The notes below the pieces were generated by a model that did no database searches, was not told the DNA's origin, and was given only the letters and a program-made list of their open reading frames with translations. A program made the translations under genes and the position numbers. A DNA stretch of 64,000 nt, from assembly GCF_002506585.1 (NCBI RefSeq), contig NZ_DAXW01000001.1, positions 86,874 through 150,873 of the forward strand. Reading direction: 5' to 3'. This DNA is from Methanoculleus sp. UBA430 (GTDB taxonomy: Archaea; Halobacteriota; Methanomicrobia; Methanomicrobiales; Methanoculleaceae). This document shows positions 43,395 through 52,704 of the stretch, in pieces. Numbering within the stretch: position 1 is the stretch's first letter; each line of letters begins with the position of its first letter.

Positions 43395-44369
43395 TTAGGC
43401 CCTGCCTCCCGGCACGTTCGCGCGGGCAAAGATCATCGGGGCGCCGAACGAGACCCAGGCGCCGGCGGCGGCGGCCCGGAGATACTGGAGGATGTAAGCA
43501 GCCCAGGCAGGGTCTTGCGGGACGAGAAACCCGAGCCCGAACCAGATCACCCCCGTCACGACGATCCCGAACGCGTAACGGAGCAGGCGGGCGGACCCCT
43601 TCCCGACGGCACACATGCTCCCGTGGTGATGCTCTGCGGCCGCACCGGCCGCGAACCCGAAGAAGAGCCCCGACGCCGTGACGGCGTCCCGGAGAAAGAG
43701 CGGGTGGATCGACTCGCCGGACCGCTCAAGCGCCCCCGCCGCCCAGGATGCCGGAACCTGCCAGTCACCGAGGGCGGTGAGGGCGGCAAAGGATATCAGC
43801 GCCAGAATGAGGGAACCCGCGAACGCGACGGTCACCTGCCGGGAGAGCGGGAGGGCGGCGACCCGGCGACCCACCGGCTCCTCGAGGACGAGGAACCCGA
43901 GAAGGACGATGACGCCGATTGCCCAGCCCGCAAGGACGTCGGTCGGGAAATGAACCCCGAGAACGACCCGGGACACGCCAATAAGGAAGATCATGGCAAC
44001 CGCAACGAGAGAGAGCCACGTTTGCCGGACGTCGGCGGCGATCAGCCCCCAGAATGTCACCGCTCCCTGGGCGTGCGCCGATGGCAGCCCGAACGACGGG
44101 TGACTCCCGAGCGCCCGGACCTCCGGGCTGACCCAATAGGGACGGGGAAGATGAAACGCGACTTTCAGGGCCTCATTGAGCCCGCCCGATATCCCGATGA
44201 GAAGCCCGAGACGGAGCCCAAGACGCGGATCCCAGCACCAGTAGAGGATCGAGATGGCGAGCAGGTAGAACTCAGGCTGACCGAGGAGAGAGAAGAACTG
44301 CATCGGGGCCGCGAGCCACGCAGCCCCGACCTGGAGCGCCTGGATGAGCGCAATCTGGAAGTCGGTCAT
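43395..44369 (-). CDS. PAP2-family membrane phosphatase
   Basis: The 324-residue integral membrane protein has all three phosphatase motifs: KVAFHLPRP (residues ~69-77), LPSAHAQG (~94-101) and SRVVLGVHFPTD (~133-144). It should hydrolyse a lipid phosphate or pyrophosphate at the outer membrane face; the archaeal substrate is unknown. At least eight hydrophobic segments are visible, with a long C-terminal extension (helices after residue 170) beyond the PAP2 core. The start overlaps the marC-like stop as ATGA. Confidence 0.92.
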   Translation of the reverse strand: MTDFQIALIQALQVGAAWLAAPMQFFSLLGQPEFYLLAISILYWCWDPRLGLRLGLLIGISGGLNEALKVAFHLPRPYWVSPEVRALGSHPSFGLPSAHAQGAVTFWGLIAADVRQTWLSLVAVAMIFLIGVSRVVLGVHFPTDVLAGWAIGVIVLLGFLVLEEPVGRRVAALPLSRQVTVAFAGSLILALISFAALTALGDWQVPASWAAGALERSGESIHPLFLRDAVTASGLFFGFAAGAAAEHHHGSMCAVGKGSARLLRYAFGIVVTGVIWFGLGFLVPQDPAWAAYILQYLRAAAAGAWVSFGAPMIFARANVPGGRA

Positions 44370-45022
44370 ACCAGTCCGGAGAGATCAAGGTTCGCGAGTA
44401 GCTGGGGCATCGCCGCAGCGGTCCCGTTGATGATGAACTGGATGGCTATCGCGAGCACGATGATCGCCATCAGTTTCGGGACGACCCGCAGCCCCCCTTC
44501 CCCGATGAGAGAGAATATCCGGGGTCCGTAGAGCATCCCGACGTAGGAGATGCCGAGAGCCACGATTATCCCGAGAAAGACGGCGGCGAGGCCGGCGATA
44601 CCTTCCGGCCCCGAGGCGAGCAGGATCACCGTCGTGATCGTCCCCGGACCGCACGAGAGCGGGAAGGCCAGCGGGACGATGGCGATGTTCTCCAGGTCCG
44701 CGGCCGAGTAGGTCTCGCTCTTCGTGCCGAGCATCCCGGTCGCCACGCTGACAAGCAGGATACCGCCGGCGATCTGGAATGCCGGGACGGTGATGCTGAA
44801 GATCGAGAAGATCAACTGCCCGGTGAGAGCGAAGAAAGCGAGCACGATGAAGGCTATCTTCATGGTGGTCTGAATGATATTCCGGCATTCGCACCTGTCC
44901 ATCCCCTCGGTGAGCGCCGAATAAACCGCGACTGTGGAGGCCGGGTTCATCACCGCGACGATCGAAGCGACCGAGACCAGACTGAACCCTACAAACTCGA
45001 CAAGCTCGGTGATCAGGTCCAC
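44366..45022 (-). CDS. MarC/UPF0056-family membrane protein
   Basis: The 218-residue protein has six predicted helices in the usual three-plus-three MarC arrangement, with the conserved VMNPASTVAVYSALT near residue 25 and the central LAFPLSCGPGTITTVILL (about 116). The biochemical role of the family is not established; the historical multiple-antibiotic-resistance name should not be taken as function. It is coupled to the PAP2 gene downstream. Confidence 0.9.
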   Translation of the reverse strand: MDLITELVEFVGFSLVSVASIVAVMNPASTVAVYSALTEGMDRCECRNIIQTTMKIAFIVLAFFALTGQLIFSIFSITVPAFQIAGGILLVSVATGMLGTKSETYSAADLENIAIVPLAFPLSCGPGTITTVILLASGPEGIAGLAAVFLGIIVALGISYVGMLYGPRIFSLIGEGGLRVVPKLMAIIVLAIAIQFIINGTAAAMPQLLANLDLSGLV

Positions 45023-45082
45023 GCCGGATCACCATACCAGAGGATCATACAGCGAGGTATGCGCCCCGGAAGCATACGTATT

Positions 45083-46261
45083 TTACGGTTCTTCAGCCGC
45101 AGCCACTTCGGGAACGTGAACCGCCGGGAATGCATCGAGGAGCGCCCGCGTCAGTTCCGCCCCGAGCGACGGCTGGACGGACTCGAGCCAGAGGAAGAAC
45201 CCGGCCATGTGGGGCGTCCGCCGACTCTCGAACTTGAACCCGCCCGTCCTGTTTGGCACCATCTTGAGGTACTCCTTCTTGTTCCGTGTCCGCAGATAGA
45301 TGATCGGCCGGTACTCCGGGATGTTCACAGCCAGGATAACCTTCGAGAACTGTTTCTGGATCGTCTCCGGATCGTAGGTCTTTCCCTTGATCCGGATGGG
45401 GTAGCGGGTGTCAAGCATCCGGATAGCAGAGGGGTAAAGGCCGCCGAAGAGAACTTTCTTCACGATCGGCGGGATCTCGTCCGGGGTGCCGAGTTCCCCG
45501 ACGCCTTTCTTTGAGGTGACGGCGGCGACGATGCTCTGCAACCGTTCGTCATGCAATTTCTTGTAGTCGAACGGCCGCCGTGGAGGGATATCGGTGATCG
45601 AGATCAGTTTCTCGTGCCGGATCTGGCGAGGCGGACTTCGCTTCAGGTCCCGGGGGCGGATAAGTGCCTTCAGATTCTCGCAGGTAGGGGTGGTGAGGAG
45701 AGCGTTATCGGGCTCCTTGAGGAGGCGGCGGACGACGGCCGTCCTGGATATGTCGACCGAGGAGATGAGGAGGAACGGCACGGTCGGCTGACCGTAGAGG
45801 TAGCCGAAGAGCTGTTTCTTGTAGTGGATCTCCGCCTCGAACTCTTTTAAGTCAGCGGGAGAGGTGATGATCTCGCCGAACGTCAGGGCCCCGGTATGGT
45901 CGACAAGCATCATGTCCACCTCGGCAAGGTCCTGGCCGTTTCCCCGGACCTTGATATCCCCGATGTTCGAGTAAAAGAGCCCATTCTGGCCGAGTTGCGC
46001 ACGCCGGACCTTCGACGGCCCGTCGGCCCCCCGGGCCACGACAGAGAGGATGAGGTCGGTCTGAGTCGAGAGGTCGAGGATCATCTCGTAGACAATCGCC
46101 TCAAACCACCGCCCTTCGGCGGTCCGCATCTCAGGGAGATCCTCGGAGAAGAGTTTTTTTCGATCAGCGGGGCGCAGGTGGCGCAGCGCTCTCATGATGA
46201 TCGCCCGCGTCGGCTGAAGCGAGCTGAAATTTTTGTCGAGCCACGTAATCATTTGCAACAT
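45083..46261 (-). CDS. Conserved protein of unknown function with nuclease-like motif
   Basis: This ~392-residue soluble protein has no signal peptide. Around residue 115, LAEVDMMLVDHTGALTFGEIITS follows the D-x(n)-E-x-x pattern of PD-(D/E)xK nucleases, with a polar residue where Lys is usual. Charged flanking segments (HYKKQLFGYLYGQP) resemble that fold as well. Later regions (RPRDLKRSPPRQ) are basic. I recognise no named family. ATG 46261 or 46252 may initiate; a GTG lies at 46270. It is a single gene between MarC and an ABC exporter. Confidence 0.6.
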   Translation of the reverse strand: MLQMITWLDKNFSSLQPTRAIIMRALRHLRPADRKKLFSEDLPEMRTAEGRWFEAIVYEMILDLSTQTDLILSVVARGADGPSKVRRAQLGQNGLFYSNIGDIKVRGNGQDLAEVDMMLVDHTGALTFGEIITSPADLKEFEAEIHYKKQLFGYLYGQPTVPFLLISSVDISRTAVVRRLLKEPDNALLTTPTCENLKALIRPRDLKRSPPRQIRHEKLISITDIPPRRPFDYKKLHDERLQSIVAAVTSKKGVGELGTPDEIPPIVKKVLFGGLYPSAIRMLDTRYPIRIKGKTYDPETIQKQFSKVILAVNIPEYRPIIYLRTRNKKEYLKMVPNRTGGFKFESRRTPHMAGFFLWLESVQPSLGAELTRALLDAFPAVHVPEVAAAEEP

Positions 46262-46466
46262 TCGTTCCACACAACTCTGGTATTGCTATCGTATTGAGGA
46301 CCGGATGAGGGTCGGAGCACTCTCTGACAGGGAGTCTATCATCCTGCAGGTGCTCATAGAGTTTCCGGTCTCCAGGACTATGAAATTACGCATGGTCTCA
46401 CCACCCCGGGAGGGGGGCATCGTCGCGATCGCCCGCACGACCGACTCCGGGCTCGAGAGAGATAGG

Positions 46467-47660
46467 TCACTCGTAGCGGAGCGCCTCGATGGGATTTAAC
46501 CGCGCCGCCTTCCACGCAGGATAGAACCCGGCAACGATGCTCACTGCCGTCCCGAACGCCATCGCAAAGGCGGTGTAGCCGATTACCACGGCAACGGGGA
46601 TACCATCCCCTCCCGAGACGGCGAAGTCGGCAAAGAGGCCCGCTACAGAGGTGGTGACAGAGTAGGCGATCGCCATGCTGACGACCCCACCGGCAAGACT
46701 GCCGGCGATCCCCAGGATCAGGCTCTCGTAGAGGAACATGAGGAGCACCTCCCGCCTTCGCGCCCCGATGCTCCGCATCAGCCCGATCTCCCCTGTCCGC
46801 TCCGTCACCGATATGATCATGACGTTGAGGATGCTCACGCTCGCAACGAGAAGCGAGACCGCGCCTATCCCGATGAGGAAGATGTTGATGGCGTCGAAGG
46901 TCTCGTAGTAGATCTCCAGGATCTCACGCGAGTCGAGCACGTCCACGACTTCTTTCCTGCGGTTGACCTGCTGGTCGATAGCGACCTTCACCTCCTCTAT
47001 CTCGGCAAGATCGCCGACCTTCACGATGACCCGGCTGTAGTCCTGATCCCCGTGCCGCTCCGTGTACCACTCCTCCGTGACGATGAGAGCATAATCCGGG
47101 TTGATATCGATGCCCATCCCCCGTTCCGCCGCTATCCCCGCAACGCGGACGCTCTCGCCCCCGACCTCGATGCGGCTTCCGGGATGCAGGTCGAGTTCAT
47201 CGGCAAGGAGCGAGCCCACCATCACCCCCGAAGACCCCGCCCGCGGGTAGGTCCCGGCTTCCTCCTCCAGCAGGAAGGGAATCTCGGTCGCCGGCATTGC
47301 GTAGAGCGCCACGTAGCCGCCCTTATCCCTGACCTGGAGGCGATCTGAGGCGAGGATCATGGGGATAACACGGTGCTGTTCGGCGGCCTTCTCAATCAAC
47401 CCGAGGTCCCTCCCTGAGATCCGCGCAGCAAGGGTGTTGCGGGGGTCGAACGGGTCGCCGCTCGATATCGCGAGATGCGGCGTGACGAGCAGGGTGTCGC
47501 TCACATCCGAGACCATCCCCCCTACGAGTACCGAGAGGCTGCTCCCCATGATGCCGAGAGAGGCGATCGCGACGACACCGATGATGATGCCGACCGTTGC
47601 GAGGACCGAGCGGACTTTGTGCCGCTTGAGGTTCCGGACCGCGAGATCGAGGAAGATCAT
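46467..47660 (-). CDS. MacB-type ABC transporter permease (second copy)
   Basis: The 397-residue permease has one N-terminal helix (VRSVLATVGIIIGVVAIASLG, the MacB/FtsX family start), a large extracytoplasmic MacB-PCD domain (about 45-265), and three C-terminal helices. The cytoplasmic-loop motif SVTERTGEIGLMRSIGARRREV is diagnostic. It lies 16 bases after a related permease and completes an ATPase-permease-permease exporter. MacB-type systems move peptides, lipoproteins or drugs by mechanotransmission; the substrate here is unknown. Confidence 0.92.
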   Translation of the reverse strand: MIFLDLAVRNLKRHKVRSVLATVGIIIGVVAIASLGIMGSSLSVLVGGMVSDVSDTLLVTPHLAISSGDPFDPRNTLAARISGRDLGLIEKAAEQHRVIPMILASDRLQVRDKGGYVALYAMPATEIPFLLEEEAGTYPRAGSSGVMVGSLLADELDLHPGSRIEVGGESVRVAGIAAERGMGIDINPDYALIVTEEWYTERHGDQDYSRVIVKVGDLAEIEEVKVAIDQQVNRRKEVVDVLDSREILEIYYETFDAINIFLIGIGAVSLLVASVSILNVMIISVTERTGEIGLMRSIGARRREVLLMFLYESLILGIAGSLAGGVVSMAIAYSVTTSVAGLFADFAVSGGDGIPVAVVIGYTAFAMAFGTAVSIVAGFYPAWKAARLNPIEALRYE

Positions 47661-47676
47661 GTCCTGTCACACCCTG

Positions 47677-48879
47677 TCATCGCTGCCGCATCGCATCGAC
47701 CGGGGCCAGTCGCGAAGCGATCCAGGCCGGGTAGAACCCGGCCGAGATGCTGGTTGCGATACCGAACGCCATCCCGAAGATGATGTACCCGACCGCGCTC
47801 AGGTTGAAGACCGTGAAGTTCTCGCCGAATGTCGTCCCGGCCGTGAAGACCTCGACCGCGGCGATGCTGATCAGGTAGCCGAAGACGGTGCTCGCGATGC
47901 CGCCGATGACGCTTCCGATGAGCCCGAGGATCACCGCTTCGTACAGGAAGATCCGGAGAACCTCCTGTCTGAGGGCGCCGATGCTGCGCATGACGCCGAT
48001 CTCCCGGATACGTTCCGTCACCGAGATATACATGACGTTGAGGATGTTGACGGCAGCGACAACGAGAGATATCCCCCCGATACCGAGAAGAAAGACCGTG
48101 ATCTGCTGGTAGATCTCCTCGTACTGCTGGAGCATCTCGCGCGAATCGAAGATATCCACCACCTCATCCCGCCGGTTGACCCGGCTCTCGATCGTCTCCT
48201 TCACGGTATCGATCTGCTCCGGAGCGCCGACCCGGACGATGACCATCGGATAGGCGTCGTGGGCCCCGAAGTGACCCTCGTACCAGTCGTCGGGGACGAC
48301 GATCGCGTAGTCGGGGTTGATGTCGACGGCAAACCCGCGCTCTGCAAGCACGCCGGCCACCCGGATGCTCTGGTTCCCGATGGTGAGCCTTGAGCCAGGG
48401 GTTATGCCGTACTCTCGGGCAAGGTAGGTCCCGACGAGCGCTCCCGGCTGGTTCTGCCGGGGGTACTGCCCTTCCGCGATCTCGAGCAGGACGGGGATAT
48501 CGCCCGATACGAGCCCGATGATCTGGGTATACCCGCTCTCGCCGCGGCCGAACTCCACCTCTTCCGCGCCCTGGAGCACCCGGATGGTGCGATGCGGGGC
48601 TGCCGCCCGCCGGATCTCCTCGACCTCGCGGGCGGGGATGCCGGCGTCCACCGCCGTCCGCGGATCTCCGGCAAAGGTCTCGCCGATCGCGGTGTGCGGC
48701 GTGATCACAACTGTGTCCCCGACATCAGTGATGATGTTCGCGACGAGGAGGTTGATGCTATTGCCCATGATGCCGAGGGAGGCGATCGCGACGACACCGA
48801 TGACGATCCCGATGATCGAGAGCGCCGAACGGATCCAGTGCCGCCGGAGGTTCCTCGCCGCGAACGAGAAGAAGGTCAC
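47677..48879 (-). CDS. MacB-type ABC transporter permease (first copy)
   Basis: The 400-residue protein has the same topology as its neighbour: N-terminal helix (IRSALSIIGIVIGVVAIASLG), external PCD domain, then three helices with SVTERIREIGVMRSIGALRQEV between the first two. The two permeases clearly arose by duplication but have diverged in the external domain, so they probably form a heterodimer. Its ATG overlaps the ATPase stop as ATGA. Confidence 0.92.
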   Translation of the reverse strand: MTFFSFAARNLRRHWIRSALSIIGIVIGVVAIASLGIMGNSINLLVANIITDVGDTVVITPHTAIGETFAGDPRTAVDAGIPAREVEEIRRAAAPHRTIRVLQGAEEVEFGRGESGYTQIIGLVSGDIPVLLEIAEGQYPRQNQPGALVGTYLAREYGITPGSRLTIGNQSIRVAGVLAERGFAVDINPDYAIVVPDDWYEGHFGAHDAYPMVIVRVGAPEQIDTVKETIESRVNRRDEVVDIFDSREMLQQYEEIYQQITVFLLGIGGISLVVAAVNILNVMYISVTERIREIGVMRSIGALRQEVLRIFLYEAVILGLIGSVIGGIASTVFGYLISIAAVEVFTAGTTFGENFTVFNLSAVGYIIFGMAFGIATSISAGFYPAWIASRLAPVDAMRQR

Positions 48880-49607
48880 ACCAGCCTCCCATCGACAATC
48901 CGGATCGTGCGGCGGGCATACGCAGCGACCCCCGGGTCGTGAGTCACCATGATGACCGTCTTGCCCTCCCGGTTCTCCGCCGCGAGGATCCCCATGATCG
49001 CGGTCCCGGTCTTCGAGTCCAGGTTCCCGGTCGGCTCGTCGCAGAGGAGGAGGTCGGGGTCGTTCACGAGCGCCCGGGCGATCGCCACGCGCTGCTGTTC
49101 GCCGCCCGAGAGTTCGCCCGGTCTGTGGGAGAAGAGGGCGTCGTCGAGGTGCATCATCCGCAGGACCTCAATCGCCCGTTGCCGGCTCTCCTCCCTGCCG
49201 GCGGTGAGGACGAGGGGGAACTCGACGTTCTCGACCGCCGAGAGGAGCGGGATGAGGTTGAACTGCTGGAAGACGAACCCGATGCGGTCCCGTCGGAGCC
49301 GGGTGAGGTCGTCGTCGCTCATCCGGGAGATCTCCTGCCCGGAGAGGTAGATCTTCCCGGAGGTCGGGACGTCCAGACAGCCCATCATGTTTAAGAGCGT
49401 CGATTTCCCGGAGCCCGAGGGCCCCATCACGGCGATGAACTCGCCCGGTTCGACGGTGAGGGAGACGTGGTCGAGCGCCACGACATCGCCGGCCGGGAGT
49501 GGATAGATCTTGCTCACATCCTCGAACCGGAGGATGGGCGTGCTGCTCGTCGCCGCCTTCTCCGAAGGGGCGTCGACTGTGATGAGGCCGGGACGATCGG
49601 TTTCCAC
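48876..49607 (-). CDS. MacB/LolD-type ABC transporter ATP-binding protein
   Basis: The 243-residue ATPase has Walker A GPSGSGKST (about 60), the Q-loop FVFQQFNLIPLLSAVENVEFPL typical of the MacB/LolD group, the signature LSGGEQQRVAIARAL, Walker B LLLCDEPTGNLD and the H-loop His in VTHDPG. It has an unusual ~28-residue N-terminal extension (METDRPGLITVDAPSEK) before the domain. It drives the two permeases encoded just downstream. Confidence 0.94.
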   Translation of the reverse strand: METDRPGLITVDAPSEKAATSSTPILRFEDVSKIYPLPAGDVVALDHVSLTVEPGEFIAVMGPSGSGKSTLLNMMGCLDVPTSGKIYLSGQEISRMSDDDLTRLRRDRIGFVFQQFNLIPLLSAVENVEFPLVLTAGREESRQRAIEVLRMMHLDDALFSHRPGELSGGEQQRVAIARALVNDPDLLLCDEPTGNLDSKTGTAIMGILAAENREGKTVIMVTHDPGVAAYARRTIRIVDGRLV

Positions 49608-49737
49608 ACAGGAGAATGGAGAGAGCCCCTACTTCAACGTTACTCCCGCGCGGCCCGGGAGCCGACATAAAGCCTTTGACGGCAGAGGGCGATACCTCTT
49701 GATACAACCGCCGCCCCGCCGGGGATCCGAGGAGAGC

Positions 49738-51360
49738 ATGGGACAGAACAACATCTACATCATCGGCCACAGGCAGCCGGACACCGACAGTATCTGTAGC
49801 GTCATCGGCTACGCCGAACTCCGTAACCACGCCGAACCGGGGAAGTACATCCCCGCCCGGTGCGGAGAGGTGAGTGCCGAGACACGGTTTGCGCTCGATA
49901 CGTTCAACGCTGAAGCGCCGGCCTATATAGCGAGCGTCGAGCCCACGGTATCGGATATACCGCTCGACACCCGGAGCGTCCGGCAGGACGTCCCGACAAT
50001 CGACGTCGCCGCCCTGATGGACACCTACGACATGCGGAACATGCCGATCACGGACGAAAACGAGACCCTGGTCGGCCTCGTCAGCGAGTATGGCCTTGCC
50101 CGGGCCTACGTCCGGAAGAACCCCCGAGAACAGCTCTCGCTCATACCGATGCCGCTTGAGACGCTCGCCCGCATCCTCGACGCCCGGACGGTCGTGCCGG
50201 CACGCGAAACCCTCGGGGAAGGCCGGGTCTACACCGTCATCGACGCCCTGCACGTCACCCTCTCCCGGATGACACCGGACGACATCGCGATCGTCGGGGA
50301 TAACGAACCGGCCCAGCTTGCCCTGATATCGGCCGGGGTCGCCGCACTCATCATTGCCGAAGGGGCGCCGGTGGGCGAACGGGTGATCGCCGCCGCCCGG
50401 ACACGAGGGGCTGCCGTGCTTTCGACGACGCTCGATGCCTTCAGCGTCGGCAAGATGATCAGCCTCTCTCTTCCAGCGAGCATGATCATGGAGACCGATG
50501 TCCCCACGGTGCGAATGGAGGATTCAATCGAGTACGCGAAACAGATCGTCTCGAACTCCAAGTTCAGGACAGCCTGTGTCGTCGGGGAAGGGCGGCAGCA
50601 CATCGGGCTCATATCCCGGACGACATTGATGCAGGACGTCCAGAAGTCGGTGATCCTGCTCGACCACAACGAGTACTCCCAGGCCGTGGACGGGATCGAG
50701 CAGGCCGATATCCTCGAGATCATCGACCACCACCGCCTCGGCGCGATCTCTACCCTCAAGCCGGTGAAGTTCCTGAACGACCCCGTGGGGTCGACCTCGA
50801 CGATCGTGGCGAACAAGTTCATCGAGGCCTGCGTGGAGCCCACGCCGTCGACCGCCGGGCTCCTCCTCGCGGGGATCCTCTCGGACACGCTGGTGATGAA
50901 ACTCTCGACAACCACGCCCGTGGATATTCGGGCGGCGGACTACCTCGCGGAGATCACCGGGATCGACCCGGCCGAGTTCGGGCCGGAACTGATCCGGAGA
51001 GGCATGGACCTTGATGGCCTCCCCAGGGAGGAACTCCTCACCCGGGACATGAAGCGTTACAACCTCTTTGGGCGGAGCATCATGGTCTCACAGGTGATGA
51101 CGTCGTCGTTTGCGTTTGCAGAGAACAACGCCGGCGAGATCCGGGCCGAACTCGAGCACTTGCGGACGACGATGGGGGTCGACTGCTTCTTCGCTCTCTT
51201 TACGAACGTCTTCGCGAACGCAAGCGACCTCTTCGCCGCCGGGGACGAAGCCTGCATCACCAAACTGGACCTGCGGGACCAGCCCGTCCGGCTCGAGGGT
51301 GTCATGTCCCGGAAAAAAGATTTTATCCCGAAGTTCGGGCAGATGTTCCGGCAGCTCTAG
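49738..51360 (+). CDS. Manganese-dependent family II inorganic pyrophosphatase with CBS and DRTGG domains
   Basis: The 540-residue enzyme hydrolyses pyrophosphate. The DHH domain begins at once (IYIIGHRQPDTDSICSVIGY, metal-binding His and Asp). A CBS pair plus DRTGG insert, which usually gives adenine-nucleotide control, occupies about residues 65-305. The DHH fold then resumes with VILLDHNEYSQ and LEIIDHHRLG, and a C-terminal DHHA2 domain ends the protein. ATG 49738 is chosen for its GGAG site seven bases upstream; the frame is open further upstream but has no such residues. Confidence 0.94.
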   Translation: MGQNNIYIIGHRQPDTDSICSVIGYAELRNHAEPGKYIPARCGEVSAETRFALDTFNAEAPAYIASVEPTVSDIPLDTRSVRQDVPTIDVAALMDTYDMRNMPITDENETLVGLVSEYGLARAYVRKNPREQLSLIPMPLETLARILDARTVVPARETLGEGRVYTVIDALHVTLSRMTPDDIAIVGDNEPAQLALISAGVAALIIAEGAPVGERVIAAARTRGAAVLSTTLDAFSVGKMISLSLPASMIMETDVPTVRMEDSIEYAKQIVSNSKFRTACVVGEGRQHIGLISRTTLMQDVQKSVILLDHNEYSQAVDGIEQADILEIIDHHRLGAISTLKPVKFLNDPVGSTSTIVANKFIEACVEPTPSTAGLLLAGILSDTLVMKLSTTTPVDIRAADYLAEITGIDPAEFGPELIRRGMDLDGLPREELLTRDMKRYNLFGRSIMVSQVMTSSFAFAENNAGEIRAELEHLRTTMGVDCFFALFTNVFANASDLFAAGDEACITKLDLRDQPVRLEGVMSRKKDFIPKFGQMFRQL

Positions 51361-51374
51361 CCGCCGGAGCCCTA

Positions 51375-52697
51375 TCACTTCTTTCTCTGCCGGAGTACAT
51401 CGGCAGCGTAGCGGGCGAGCCAGTAGACGCCGTCGGTCGAGGGGTGGACCTCGACGATATCGTCGAACTCGTCGACGGTGACGCCCTGTTTCATCAGGTA
51501 GCCGATGTAGGAGAGGAGGTTCGACGCCCCGGGGACGGCGGCGGCGGCCCCGATGAGTCGGCCGGTCTCCGGATCGACCCTGACCTGCGCAAGCCCGGCA
51601 AACCCTCCCGTCACGTCCCAGAACGAGCCGGGGCCTGCGGGTGCGGGGGCTGATAGGGTGAAGCCGCCTTCGGGACCGGCCGTGGCAGAGGCATAGTCGT
51701 AGCGGAGGCTCATCGCGTGGGGAATGCCCATATAGTCCATGATGGTGGGATGACCGAGGATGTTCTCGGCTGCCACCACGCCCTCCCGGCGGGCAGCGGG
51801 GGTGAGGTACGGCGGGCCGATGACGTCGCCGGCGGCGTAGACATTGGGGAGACTGGTCCGCATCTGCCGGTCCACGATAACTGCGCCGTCCGGGCCTTTG
51901 CGGAGGCCTTGCAGCGACTCCGACCGGGGGACGAGCCCGGTGGCCAGCAGGACGGCGTCGGCCGCTAACTCCTCGCCGCCGGAAAGAAGGACCGAACGAA
52001 CCCTTCCTGCACCCTCGATACTCGCAAGCCCGGTCTCTTCCCGGACGCCGACCCCGGAAAGATCGCGCAGCGCAGCGGAACGCATCTTCGGATCAAGGTC
52101 CCGGAGCAGCCCGTGCCGGGTGACGATCTCGACCTCGGACCCGAAGGCATGGAATATGTGGGCGAACTCCGCCGCCACCACACCGCCGCCGACGATGACC
52201 ATCCGCCGGGGAAGATCAGGCATCTCGGGAAGCGTCTGGTAGGTGTAGACGCCGGAGAGGTTGGTACCGGGGATCTCGGGGATTGCCGCTCGCGACCCGG
52301 TGGCCGCGAGGACGGCGTCTGCCCGGACCTCCTCGTCGTCGATGAAGACCCGGTTGCCTTCCAGGCGACCGACGGCGCCATAGATCACCTCGACCCCCGC
52401 CCGGCGGGTCTCGGCATCGAGGACCGAGGAGAGTTTCTCCTGGACCTCGCAGACCCGCTTCCGTATCGCCGGGTAGGAGACAGTCGGGACCGAATCGAGG
52501 ATACCGAGGTCTTTCTGGGTCCGCGCGTACTCGACGAGCCGGGCGGTATCGTTCAAGGCACAGACAGTCATGCACCGCTCGTGGAGGCACTGTCCGCCGA
52601 TCTTACGCCGCTCGATGAGCCGGACCTCCGCCCCGGTCTGCGCGAGGTGCATCGCCCCGAGCCTTCCCGCGGGCCCGCCGCCGATGACGACAATCAT
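51375..52697 (-). CDS. FAD-dependent pyridine nucleotide-disulfide oxidoreductase (dihydrolipoamide dehydrogenase-like)
   Basis: The 440-residue flavoenzyme begins MIVVIGGGPAGRLGAMHLAQ (FAD motif). It carries the class I redox disulfide in GGQCLHERCMTVCALN (C-x4-C, about residue 42), an NAD(P) motif VIVGGGVVAAEFAHIF (about 170) and the second FAD motif NVYAAGDVIGPPYLTP. A dimerisation domain is present, but the His-Glu pair of true dihydrolipoamide dehydrogenases is not obvious. Its substrate is unknown. It lies seven bases after a methanogen-type conserved gene, so the two probably act together. Confidence 0.88.
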   Translation of the reverse strand: MIVVIGGGPAGRLGAMHLAQTGAEVRLIERRKIGGQCLHERCMTVCALNDTARLVEYARTQKDLGILDSVPTVSYPAIRKRVCEVQEKLSSVLDAETRRAGVEVIYGAVGRLEGNRVFIDDEEVRADAVLAATGSRAAIPEIPGTNLSGVYTYQTLPEMPDLPRRMVIVGGGVVAAEFAHIFHAFGSEVEIVTRHGLLRDLDPKMRSAALRDLSGVGVREETGLASIEGAGRVRSVLLSGGEELAADAVLLATGLVPRSESLQGLRKGPDGAVIVDRQMRTSLPNVYAAGDVIGPPYLTPAARREGVVAAENILGHPTIMDYMGIPHAMSLRYDYASATAGPEGGFTLSAPAPAGPGSFWDVTGGFAGLAQVRVDPETGRLIGAAAAVPGASNLLSYIGYLMKQGVTVDEFDDIVEVHPSTDGVYWLARYAADVLRQRKK

Positions 52698-52704
52698 GGT
52701 ATAC

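Noticed and set aside
43173..44531. Long plus-strand frame opposite PAP2
   Set aside because: Composition is Glu/Arg/Pro-rich without motifs, and the opposite strand encodes a PAP2 protein with all three catalytic motifs.
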